The notes under the pieces are model-generated. The model did not search any database. It saw nothing but the letters and a program-made list of their open reading frames with translations, and was not told the origin of the DNA. A stretch of DNA of 46,616 nt, from contig JAJCYI010000225.1 in NCBI GenBank assembly GCA_029263015.1, forward strand, positions 1 to 46,616, read 5' to 3'. This DNA comes from Saprospiraceae bacterium. Lineage in GTDB: Bacteria > Bacteroidota > Bacteroidia > Chitinophagales > Saprospiraceae. Shown piece by piece: positions 16,212 through 24,657 of this stretch. Position 1 is the first letter of the stretch. Every line of letters starts with the position of its first letter. The position numbers were made by a program, and so were the translations under genes.

Positions 16212-17015
16212 TCAATAGAAAATAGCTGCCAAACGCTGATACATCTCAACATCTGCCATTTTAAATCGCTCTGGAAAGACAAAAAAATGTACGACTGCCA
16301 CAGCGCTCACATCGAGCTTGTTCAAACCCACCCATTTTTCAATAGCAGCTTTTGGGAAATTGCTTATCAATTCGAGTTTTTGCCACATATCATCTCCCAA
16401 CTCAGGCATCTTTACTTCTGGATGGCTCCGCATAAATACCCGTGCATATTCATACAAACCGATGTGAAAAAATTTTTTGGGCTGAGCAAAACCTGCCATT
16501 AGTTGCTCCGCCGAAAACATCACCACACCATCTTCCTCATAATATTCACAAGCATGCCATTCCTTGTATTGCGGCGAGGGGAACGGGTGGGGATAGATAA
16601 TGATGTGGTCAAATTTATTGAGCAGGTAATCGTCATGGCCAAAAGTGAGCTGCACCGCAGTCGCTGCCACAACGGCTTTCACATCTAAGGGCACTTTCTC
16701 CATCCCTTTGGGCATGAACTCAGTGGCTTCCATATAAAGCGCTACCCGGTGGCAAAATTTAGTTTTATTAGGTGGGGATAATTTTTGGAAAAAAGGAAAT
16801 CGGGTAGCGAACATTTCCACCAAACGCCCTGGGAGTTTGGGTGGCCTGCGCTGGTACCACCACCAATCTATCTGCGGCGACATCATATAGATAACGACCA
16901 TGGCAACCACATTTGGCACAATGTACACGGCGTAGTTTCCGTCCTTTTCCAACGTCATGTAAAGGAAGATGACGGCCATGATAAAGAAAGGGGCTATGAA
17001 TACTTTTGAAAGCAT
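16212..17015 (-). CDS. MtfA-like (peptidase M90-type) protein lacking the zinc motif
   Basis: A 267-residue protein with two N-terminal transmembrane segments (about 7-25 and 30-48), then an MtfA-like domain (about 60-260): FDHIIIYPHPF (135-145), a VVMFSAEQLMAGF segment (164-176), and the position where MtfA peptidases carry HExxH. Here that site reads YEYAR (188-192), so the Glu is kept but both zinc-binding His are replaced. MtfA peptidases are soluble; this one is membrane anchored and probably not a zinc protease. The gene ends 45 bp before the riboswitch region and is on the same strand as the receptor, but the receptor has its own promoter. Confidence 0.7.
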   Translation of the reverse strand: MLSKVFIAPFFIMAVIFLYMTLEKDGNYAVYIVPNVVAMVVIYMMSPQIDWWWYQRRPPKLPGRLVEMFATRFPFFQKLSPPNKTKFCHRVALYMEATEFMPKGMEKVPLDVKAVVAATAVQLTFGHDDYLLNKFDHIIIYPHPFPSPQYKEWHACEYYEEDGVVMFSAEQLMAGFAQPKKFFHIGLYEYARVFMRSHPEVKMPELGDDMWQKLELISNFPKAAIEKWVGLNKLDVSAVAVVHFFVFPERFKMADVEMYQRLAAIFY

Positions 17016-17022
17016 TTGTTGG

Positions 17023-17058
17023 TGATTGGTGATTAGAAATTAGAAATTAGAAATTGAG
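17023..17058. repeat. Short AT-rich tandem repeats between the lipoprotein and MtfA-like genes
   Basis: GGTGATT and TAGAAAT units are repeated two to three times between the two genes. They belong to the same type of 7-bp intergenic repeats seen near 1607, 1751 and 7476. Confidence 0.6.
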
Positions 17059-17073
17059 GCGCTTTACAGAGAT

Positions 17074-17514
17074 TCACTTTGCCAACCGATTCACGCCTGC
17101 ATAATATATCAAGTGCCATTCGCTGCTGATAATAGCATATCGGCGCACCATTCCAAGTTGTCCGTTTTTATGGATGATCCGCTCAATGACCATTTCATCA
17201 GTCAAGGGAATAAGGTCCCGTTTATAATCACTCATTTGGAAATCAATTGGGTGCATCATATTCCAGTCTTCTTTTTGCCAGCGGAACGTCCCAGCATCTA
17301 TGGTTTCTCGGTCAGTATTGTCGGGGAGGCCCTGTAATGGGAACGTGATGTGTTCCATTTGAAATAAACTGTCTGCATGGAATCGCTGATAAAATGAAGA
17401 GAAACCTTCCGGCAATTGCATCGAGTCGCCACTATCGGCTGTATCATTCTTTGTTTCGTTTTTACACGCCAGAAAAAATAGGATAAAGATTGGCAATAAG
17501 TATTTCATGTTCAT
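17074..17514 (-). CDS. Putative lipoprotein, DUF4348-like
   Basis: A 146-residue protein with a lipoprotein signal: hydrophobic residues 5-16 followed by LAC with Cys17 as the lipidation site. The mature part is globular, with a conserved-looking FYQRFHADSLFQMEHITFPLQG segment (given here only by its position, about 41-62). This resembles DUF4348 lipoproteins of Bacteroidota, whose function is unknown. It precedes the MtfA-like gene (58 bp apart, same strand), so the two may be co-transcribed. An ATG at codon 3 is an equally possible start. Confidence 0.65.
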   Translation of the reverse strand: MNMKYLLPIFILFFLACKNETKNDTADSGDSMQLPEGFSSFYQRFHADSLFQMEHITFPLQGLPDNTDRETIDAGTFRWQKEDWNMMHPIDFQMSDYKRDLIPLTDEMVIERIIHKNGQLGMVRRYAIISSEWHLIYYAGVNRLAK

Positions 17515-17555
17515 TTAAATGTATGACAAATCAGACGGATAGGCCATTTCCCCTC

Positions 17556-17622
17556 GATCGGACGGCATAGCCATCCGATCGGATTTCAGGGCTGTATGAT
17601 CGGATGGCTATGCCGTCCGATC
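17556..17622. repeat. Perfect 25-bp inverted repeat with self-palindromic arms
   Basis: The arm at 17556-17580 is repeated exactly in inverted orientation at 17598-17622, with a 17-bp spacer. Each arm is itself nearly palindromic: GATCGGA and TCCGATC flank GGC-ATA-GCC with a single mismatched pair. It lies about 40 bp upstream of the lipoprotein start and 200 bp beyond the end of the PKD protease gene. Confidence 0.85.
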
Positions 17623-17710
17623 AATATATCTTATGGCAGTTTAATGCCCTGGAATCAATGACCGCCTTTTTCATTTTCCAATGTGTTTGATTCCTTATTT
17701 CCAGCAAAAT

Positions 17711-17749
17711 TAAAAAAAAGAGGGCTTCAACAATAACGCTGAAGCCCTC
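17711..17749 (-). terminator. Intrinsic terminator of the PKD metalloprotease gene
   Basis: GAGGGCTTCA (17720-17729) pairs with TGAAGCCCTC (17740-17749) around a 10-nt loop. On the minus strand the stem is followed by a run of eight U residues (17719-17712). Confidence 0.9.
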
Positions 17750-17826
17750 CATCGGTAACTATTTTATCCAAAAAAATCAATGACCCGCCGTTGACCGTAT
17801 GCCGTTGATCGTCCACCGGACAAAGT

Positions 17827-20800
17827 TTATTCTACAACAATTTTCCTGTAAAGTGCTTTGTTGCCTGACTTTAATTGGAAAATGTACATGCCAGCGGTTA
17901 GATCGTTGAAGGCAAAATCACGGGTAATATTTCCGGAACGGAAATCAACCTGATCCTGCATAATGACCTGGCCAAGCAAATTGGTGAACGAGACTTGCAA
18001 TTCACCCAATGCTTCGCCCTGAAGCACCAGTGTAAATCGGCCGTTGTTTGGGTTCGGGAAAATATTGAACTCGCTAATGCCTGGAATTTCACCAACAGCT
18101 GTGGCATTGACCGCTATGGTCTGCGTATTTGCCGAGAACCCGCAATCATTGGTTGCAGTTAAGGTCACTTCATACTCACCGCTCGCCGCATAAGTATGGA
18201 CGGGGTTTTCTTCTGTGCTGCTCTCTCCATCTCCAAAGTCCCACTCGAACGATGTCGCATTGGTGGAATTATTGGTGAAAGTAACAGTGCCCATGTCATC
18301 ATCAGCACTGAAGCTTGGAACAGGAGTCGTTTCTACAATGATGTAATCGTCTATTGAAAACGTGTCGCTTCCAAGGCCATTAAATGCAATCAAAACGACG
18401 TTGAAACTACCGACGGCATTGTAATTCACAATCGGGTTTTCTTCTGTGGAAGTAGCTGGATCGCCGCCCTCGAAAGTCCATAGGAACGACTCTGTGTTTC
18501 CAGAAGAGAGGTTTACAAAAGTCACTTCAAATGGCAGGCATCCTTCATTCGATTCCGTTGTAAAAGCAGCAATGGGGCCTTCTGTGGCAATCACTACAAT
18601 TTGAGTAGTTTCCACACTGCCACAATCATTGGTTGCAATTAAGGTCACGGTATAAGCACCATCTTCCATATAAGTATGGACAGGGTCATTTTCTGTGGAA
18701 GTCTCATTATCACCAAAATCCCAGGAAACACTGGTCGTGTTTGTGGACTCATTTGTAAATCCAGCTTGAGAACCATTGACTGTAAATCCAAATCCTGGGC
18801 TTGGTAACACTTCAACGGTAATAAAGCCAACCAACGTTTCAGTGTCATCTCCAGCAGCATTGGAAACCGTCAGCGTAACATCATAGATGCCAGGCGTGTT
18901 ATAAATAATCACTGGGTTTTCGTCGCTGGAAGTGGCAGGCATACCGCCAGGAAATTCCCATTCAAATGATTCAGCGTTGGTTGTGGACTCATTGGAAAAA
19001 TGTACTTCAAATGGCTCACAACCAGTTGTTTGTTCAGCGCTAAACCCAGCCGTTGGAAGTGAAACAACCGTGAACTGACCATTGATGGTTTTTGATCCAC
19101 AATCATTGGTCACAATCAAAGTCACCTCGTAAGTACCATCCTCGTCATAAGTGTGCTCTGGGTTTTCTTCGGTACTCATATTGCCATCTCCAAAATCCCA
19201 CTCGAAAGTCGCATTACCAGAATTCGGTGGATTTGTTGAAGTGTTCATAAACTGTACGGTGAAACCATTCACATCAGCCGTAAAACTGGTATTCGGCACA
19301 TCGCCAACCACGACGTAATCCATTATGGTCACGGTATCATTTCCTGCGGCATTTGATGCAATCAACGTGACATCATAAGTACCAGCGGCATTGTAAGTCA
19401 CAGTCGGATTCTCATCTGTCGAAGTAGATGGGTTGCCACCAGGAAAGTCCCAGTCATAGCTAGTGGCATTCGCTGAGGACTGATTGGCAAACTCGACCGT
19501 AAACGGCGCACAGCCATTGTTTTCGTTTGCTGAAAACCCAGCCGTTGGCATCGACACCACAACCACTGTTTCTGTTGTGGTCGTTGAACCACAATCATTG
19601 GTAGCGGTTAGTTCAACTTCATAGGTGCCATCATCATCATAGGTGTGCGTTGGGTTTTCATCAGAACTTGTATTGCCATCTCCAAAGTCCCAACTATAAC
19701 TCGTTGCACCAGTCGTCGTGTTGGTAAAATTAACGGTCAGCAGGTTATTGACGCTCGTGAAACTAGGTGTCGGAGTGGTGATAACTGTAATGTAATCTGT
19801 TTGGGTCACTGTATTTTCACCCAAAGAATTGCTGGCCGTAAGGGTCACGGTATACGTCCCCACATTGTCATAAACCACGGTTGGGTTCTGATCGGTTGAA
19901 CTTGAAGGGTCGCCTCCTGGAAATTCCCACTCCCAGCTTGTTGTGTTTGAAGAAGATTGATCTTCAAATTCTACCGTAAACGATGAACAACCTACTGTTT
20001 GAGCAGTAGTAAATCCTGCCTGTGGCAAGGATGTTACCACCACTTCACTAGTATATGTCATTGTACCGCAGTCATTTGTGGCCGTCAATACAACGGTATA
20101 AGTTCCATCACCACCGTATTCATGAACTGGGTTGGTTTCCGTGCTGCTTTCACCATCTCCAAAATCCCAGCTATAACTTGTTGCCCCAATTGTCGTATTG
20201 GTGAATGTGGCAACAAATACATTTGTCGAAACAGTATAACTAGGATCGGGCACTGTATTTACCACCACATAACCAATCATAGTAACCGTATCGCTACCTG
20301 CCGCGTTGGACACGATCAAGGTGACGTCATAAGTACCTGGATCGTTATAAACGACAGTTGGGTTTTCGTCGGTGGAACTGGCAGGGTCTCCTCCAGGGAA
20401 ATCCCAGTCAAAATCAGTTGCATTCACAGATGATTGGTTGGAGAACTGCACCGTAAGTGGCGAACAACCTGTGCTTGAATTTGCAGAAAAACCAGCCGTT
20501 GGTACTGTCACCACAACCACAGTCTCCGTTGTCGTAACGGACCCACAATCATTGGTGGCGGTCAGTTCAACTGCATAAGTGCCGTCATCATCATAGGTAT
20601 GCGATGGATCTTCTTCGGTGCTGGTGTTGCCATCACCAAAATCCCAGCTATAACTTGTTGCATTAGTAGAAGTATTATCAAAATCAACTGTCAGCCCATT
20701 GGAGGTACTCGTATATCCTGCAACAGGGACAGTATCTACAATAATATAATTGGTCACAGTAACAGAATTGCTGCCGACTGAATTGGTTACAGTTAGCGTC

Positions 20801-23646
20801 ACAGTATAGGTACCCGCACTGTTATAAACTACGGTCGGGTTTTCGTCAGTGGAACTGGAGGGGTCTCCGCCAGGAAAATCCCAATCATAGTCCACGGCGT
20901 TGGCAGAGGACTGATTGATGAATTCAACAGTAAGTGGTGCACAACCTGTCGTTACATTGGACGAAAAAGCAGCTACAGGAGCAGTCACGACAACAATGGT
21001 TTGAGTTGAGGTAACTGTGTCACAATTGTTAATTGCACTCAATACTACTTCATAAGTTCCATCATCAGCATAAGTATGGCTTGGATCAACATCTGTACTG
21101 GTATTGCTATCTCCAAAATTCCATATGTAGCTTGTAGCTTCAGTTGAGCTATTGGTGAAATCCACGGTCAACCCGTTTATATCGCTTGTAAAGCTTGGCG
21201 AGGGCAATGGATTTACCGTTATATAATCAGTGAAAGTCACGGTATCCGAGCCAGCTGTGTTAAAAGCAATCAAAGTCACATCGTAAGTGCCAGGGGTGTT
21301 ATAAATCACGGTAGGCTCTTCTACTGTGGAGGAATCAGGATCACCTCCTGGGAAATCCCATTCGTACGAGGTGGTATTTGAAGAAGACAGGTTCTCAAAT
21401 GTAACAGAGAAGGGAGGACAACCAACCGTGACTGGTGCAGAAAAACCAGCACTTGGCGGTGTTTCAATGACCACTTCATGGTTGACAGTAGCGGTACCGC
21501 AATCGTTGGTCGCTTCCAAGGTCACATTAAACATACCGTTGGTCGCGTACACGTGGGTGGGGTTTTCCAAGGTAGAAGTATCGCCATCTCCAAAGTCCCA
21601 CAAAAAGGTCATCGGACCAATGCCTTGGGAGTTGTCACTTTGATTGACAAATGTTACTGTATCAACATTTACCGCCGAAGAAAAACCGGGTGTTGGGATC
21701 GTACCAACGAATATATAGTCAGCTATGGTTTTCGAATTATCCCCAGCGGGATTAGAAACAGTCAGTTTCACATCATAAATCCCTGGTGCAGAATAATTTA
21801 CCACTGGATCTTCGGCTCCCGATGTTGCAGGTGTACCACCTTCAAATTCCCAAAACCAGACGATCGCATTTGGGGAGCCAGTAGATGTAAATTCCACTTC
21901 CAACGGCGCACACCCAGTGATTGGATCGGCCATAAAGTCTGCTGCTGGCGGAGTAAACACAGGAATATTAATGGTGAAAATATTATCGCCACAACTGTTG
22001 GACGCAGTCAATGTTACATCGTAAAAATCATCGAACGCATACACATGGACGGGGTTTTCTTCTGTGGATGTATTACCGTCTCCAAAGTCCCAACTATAAC
22101 TCGTTGCATTCAAAGAGTTGTTATCGAAGATCATGGTCAAGTCCACTTGGTCGAAGCCAAACACTGCAAGGGGAACATCATCAACGACAATATAATCTAC
22201 CAATGTAAATTCATCGTTGCCAACACTGTTTGTTGCGATCAAAGAGACATCAAATACACCTGCTACATTATACGTAACGATAGGGTTTTGCTGGCTAGAA
22301 GAACTTGGCGTACCTCCAGCAAAAGTCCAGCTCCAAGAAGTTGGATTATTCAAACTCAAATCCGTGAATTGAACCGTCAACGGTACACAGCCTGAAGTTG
22401 GGTTGCCTGAGAAATTAGCGATTGGAGCCGACAAGCCTGGACAGGTGGTCAAACAATTCCTGGTTGGGTAGTAACCGTTAATCTGTGAAAGGGATTGACC
22501 AGACCAAGTATTTGTGTTGTTTACGGAAGGGGCCATGATCGTACCACTTCCAGGAGCATCGTGCGTTGCACTGAAATTGTGCCCCAATTCATGGGACCAC
22601 AATACTCTCAGAAGATTGGAATTAGACGTGAAGTCCTGTAAACAATGATACCTACTGTTATTACAAATCCCATTCAGGTATGCAATACCGACAGTGCCTC
22701 CATTAAAATTCCGATTAGTCCACAAGCCCGCTACATCATAAGGAAAAGCGAAGCCACCAGAATTGCCCCAACTACGGAAGGAACCAAGCAGCGCACCTGC
22801 ACTAGTAGAATTGGTCCAAGGGTCGCCCCCAGAGGTAGTCACTGTAAAAAATTCTGAAATGAAAAATTGCAATTCATCGTTGAATTCATCGTCATAGTTG
22901 GTTTGTACATTGTTCAAAACAGCAGTTTCTTGAGCCTCAACGGCGGCGCCTGAACCATATTTGTTGAACATCAACTCATCTGAAGCGATAGCAATTTCTA
23001 CCTCTAAGCAGCCCATCATCTTCTGTCCTTCTTCGCCATGACCGTGTCCATCATCATCGTTATCGTGTTGCAAGAACTTTAAAGTTTGCTCGGCCATTTC
23101 CTCGGCACCACATTTAACGCCGGGGCGTGGCTGTACATCTGAAGCAGAATAAATAACAAACAAATCTTTGGGCTGGTCTTTGAGGAAATACCAAAGCGGC
23201 TCAATGAAATACATCCCTCCGTCATTTTTTACGAAGCCATAGATAAAGTTATCATCTACCGTTAAGGCGACCGATCCACCTCCCGGTGCATCCAAGTGGC
23301 CCCGGAAAGTAATGTTTTCTTCTGGAGGAAGGATTTTTATCCCCTCATCCGTCACCACTCTTCTCATGTAGCCAGGCTTTCGAATATCCCTTGGATAAAG
23401 CGAGATGTCCCAATCATACTCACTGCCCAACTGGAGGTTGAACTCCATATAATCTCCAGCATCTTTTACATAGGTGTCAAATGCTGTTACATCAATCTGG
23501 AAAACATCCCAATCTTTGAATTGGTATTGCAGTTCAGGAGATTCATCAAAGTTGCTTTTTAGACTAGCCCCTTTGAAAGAGGGCTTTTGCGAAAACAATA
23601 AAACAGTCGTGAAAAGTAGGAATAGAGTTGTAAATAAACGGGCCAT
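17827..23646 (-). CDS. Secreted reprolysin-like metalloprotease with 18 PKD domains and T9SS sorting domain
   Basis: A 1939-residue exported protein from the start at 23646, where the signal peptide (MARLFTTLFLLFTTVLLFS) begins. The N-terminal region (about 25-190) resembles a propeptide. The protease domain (about 200-395) carries HELGHNFSATHD (352-363), the HExxHxxxxxHD zinc motif of reprolysin/ADAM-type peptidases, followed by the Met-turn-like IMAPS. From about 401 to 1855 there are 18 PKD domains in strict alternation: a longer form with a Gly-Cys pair and W-x-F-x-GG, and a shorter form with W[DN]FGD and usually TNDCG. The last 80 or so residues are a T9SS type A sorting domain (FNIFPNPNNGRF). 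It is probably a surface or secreted adhesive protease. It is monocistronic. Confidence 0.93.
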   Translation of the reverse strand: MARLFTTLFLLFTTVLLFSQKPSFKGASLKSNFDESPELQYQFKDWDVFQIDVTAFDTYVKDAGDYMEFNLQLGSEYDWDISLYPRDIRKPGYMRRVVTDEGIKILPPEENITFRGHLDAPGGGSVALTVDDNFIYGFVKNDGGMYFIEPLWYFLKDQPKDLFVIYSASDVQPRPGVKCGAEEMAEQTLKFLQHDNDDDGHGHGEEGQKMMGCLEVEIAIASDELMFNKYGSGAAVEAQETAVLNNVQTNYDDEFNDELQFFISEFFTVTTSGGDPWTNSTSAGALLGSFRSWGNSGGFAFPYDVAGLWTNRNFNGGTVGIAYLNGICNNSRYHCLQDFTSNSNLLRVLWSHELGHNFSATHDAPGSGTIMAPSVNNTNTWSGQSLSQINGYYPTRNCLTTCPGLSAPIANFSGNPTSGCVPLTVQFTDLSLNNPTSWSWTFAGGTPSSSSQQNPIVTYNVAGVFDVSLIATNSVGNDEFTLVDYIVVDDVPLAVFGFDQVDLTMIFDNNSLNATSYSWDFGDGNTSTEENPVHVYAFDDFYDVTLTASNSCGDNIFTINIPVFTPPAADFMADPITGCAPLEVEFTSTGSPNAIVWFWEFEGGTPATSGAEDPVVNYSAPGIYDVKLTVSNPAGDNSKTIADYIFVGTIPTPGFSSAVNVDTVTFVNQSDNSQGIGPMTFLWDFGDGDTSTLENPTHVYATNGMFNVTLEATNDCGTATVNHEVVIETPPSAGFSAPVTVGCPPFSVTFENLSSSNTTSYEWDFPGGDPDSSTVEEPTVIYNTPGTYDVTLIAFNTAGSDTVTFTDYITVNPLPSPSFTSDINGLTVDFTNSSTEATSYIWNFGDSNTSTDVDPSHTYADDGTYEVVLSAINNCDTVTSTQTIVVVTAPVAAFSSNVTTGCAPLTVEFINQSSANAVDYDWDFPGGDPSSSTDENPTVVYNSAGTYTVTLTVTNSVGSNSVTVTNYIIVDTVPVAGYTSTSNGLTVDFDNTSTNATSYSWDFGDGNTSTEEDPSHTYDDDGTYAVELTATNDCGSVTTTETVVVVTVPTAGFSANSSTGCSPLTVQFSNQSSVNATDFDWDFPGGDPASSTDENPTVVYNDPGTYDVTLIVSNAAGSDTVTMIGYVVVNTVPDPSYTVSTNVFVATFTNTTIGATSYSWDFGDGESSTETNPVHEYGGDGTYTVVLTATNDCGTMTYTSEVVVTSLPQAGFTTAQTVGCSSFTVEFEDQSSSNTTSWEWEFPGGDPSSSTDQNPTVVYDNVGTYTVTLTASNSLGENTVTQTDYITVITTPTPSFTSVNNLLTVNFTNTTTGATSYSWDFGDGNTSSDENPTHTYDDDGTYEVELTATNDCGSTTTTETVVVVSMPTAGFSANENNGCAPFTVEFANQSSANATSYDWDFPGGNPSTSTDENPTVTYNAAGTYDVTLIASNAAGNDTVTIMDYVVVGDVPNTSFTADVNGFTVQFMNTSTNPPNSGNATFEWDFGDGNMSTEENPEHTYDEDGTYEVTLIVTNDCGSKTINGQFTVVSLPTAGFSAEQTTGCEPFEVHFSNESTTNAESFEWEFPGGMPATSSDENPVIIYNTPGIYDVTLTVSNAAGDDTETLVGFITVEVLPSPGFGFTVNGSQAGFTNESTNTTSVSWDFGDNETSTENDPVHTYMEDGAYTVTLIATNDCGSVETTQIVVIATEGPIAAFTTESNEGCLPFEVTFVNLSSGNTESFLWTFEGGDPATSTEENPIVNYNAVGSFNVVLIAFNGLGSDTFSIDDYIIVETTPVPSFSADDDMGTVTFTNNSTNATSFEWDFGDGESSTEENPVHTYAASGEYEVTLTATNDCGFSANTQTIAVNATAVGEIPGISEFNIFPNPNNGRFTLVLQGEALGELQVSFTNLLGQVIMQDQVDFRSGNITRDFAFNDLTAGMYIFQLKSGNKALYRKIVVE

Positions 23647-23804
23647 GTGTGATCGAGATTTATTTAATGAGCGATTATTATTTCCAGATGGATAATTTGA
23701 AAAGATGGAATGAAACGAAAGAAGAACCATTGGTGTTCCGTCTTTTTTTTTAAAATTGGAGGACAACATAAACGAACAGGCAAACAAAAAACAGAATTTA
23801 TAGG

Positions 23805-23951
23805 TAATCTAAGTTGCGATGAATCCATGTCTGAAAAGGAAATCGGTCTACCGGTTTATGGTTTATTGGTGTAAAGACGCTCCGAAAGACCAAAACACCT
23901 TAAACCAATAGACCCTTTAATCTTGATCTGTATTTATCGCAACTTGGATTA
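23805..23951. repeat. 147-bp inverted-repeat element
   Basis: TAATCTAAGTTGCGAT (23805-23820) is repeated in inverted orientation at 23936-23951 with one mismatch. Inside and just beyond are further inverted pairs: GGTTTATGG (23853-23861) with CCATAAACC (23958-23966), and GGTTTATTGGT with ACCTTAAACCAATAG-type sequence near 23897-23911. The region could fold into alternative long hairpins. Confidence 0.5.
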
Positions 23952-24218
23952 GGTAATCCATAAACCATTTGTTTTCTTGGAGCCCTGCTCTTTGGCGATA
24001 TTACCCAACAGGCTTATTTCCAACACTTTGCATAAATCACATAGTCATCTCCTGCTGGTTAGGAATGTTTTTCAACTGGGGCTTCAAAATCGGCCAGGTG
24101 AGATTTGGTGCAAAAATAGAATTTGGAAACCACGTTTTAGAAAAATCCACAGTATTCCTTCCATTAAATTATGTCACCGCACCGACGCACAAGATTTTAG
24201 GCGCAACTAAAACCTTAT

Positions 24219-24385
24219 TAAGTAGTCGGATAATAATAACTTAACAACTCCTTGAATCCTCTTTTCCCCTGACTCTTTGTTGTGAAAATACTCATTATAC
24301 AAAGGTATGATTCCGTTTTTCACGCCTTGGTTCAGGAAAAAATAGAACCCAATTAGTTGTCAACTTATCATTGTCCGACTACTTA
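24219..24385. repeat. 167-bp inverted-repeat element with arms of about 31 bp
   Basis: TAAGTAGTCGGATAAT (24219-24234) and ATTGTCCGACTACTTA (24370-24385) are inverted with one mismatch. The match continues inward through ATAACTTAACAACT and AGTTGTCAACTTAT to about 31 positions with about four mismatches. The interior lacks a gene. Confidence 0.55.
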
Positions 24386-24554
24386 CATTAGCAAAAACTT
24401 TGCAAACTTTTCATTTGGTTTATCCAAAAGAAAATAACGTAAAGGCGCACAAAAGATACAATCACCCTCAATATCGTTGGGTCTATTTACCGACACAAGG
24501 TTAATGAAGGGAAGTCTTGTTTCCTATTTGATTAGTCAGCCTTTTTCAAAAGTT

Positions 24555-24595
24555 CCTGATTATCAGGAAGAAAACCCTTCTTTATCTTACATTTG
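24555..24595 (+). promoter_or_regulatory. Promoter and palindrome of the lipoprotein gene
   Basis: TACATTTG (24588-24595) is an exact TAnnTTTG -7 box, 63 bp before the ATG at 24658. The palindrome CCTGAT-T-ATCAGG (24555-24567) lies where the upstream promoter element is expected and could be an operator. No TTG was found at the usual -33 position. Confidence 0.45.
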
Positions 24596-24657
24596 AGCCA
24601 CCGTTTTATAGGAGTCACACAGCCCTCTGCCTTTATATTACAATTACAAATTATACT

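Larger units (their letters stand above)
23647..24657. other. 1-kb intergenic region with two inverted-repeat elements
   Basis: No convincing coding region lies between the divergent protease and lipoprotein genes. It contains the protease leader, an inverted-repeat element at 23805-23951, another at 24219-24385, and near its end a 13-bp palindrome and a promoter for the lipoprotein gene. A few short open frames exist but lack family similarity. Confidence 0.6.

Noticed and set aside
21478-22395. 305-codon plus-strand open frame inside the PKD protease gene
   Set aside because: It is an antisense shadow produced by the repeated PKD coding sequence; the minus-strand frame has full domain support.
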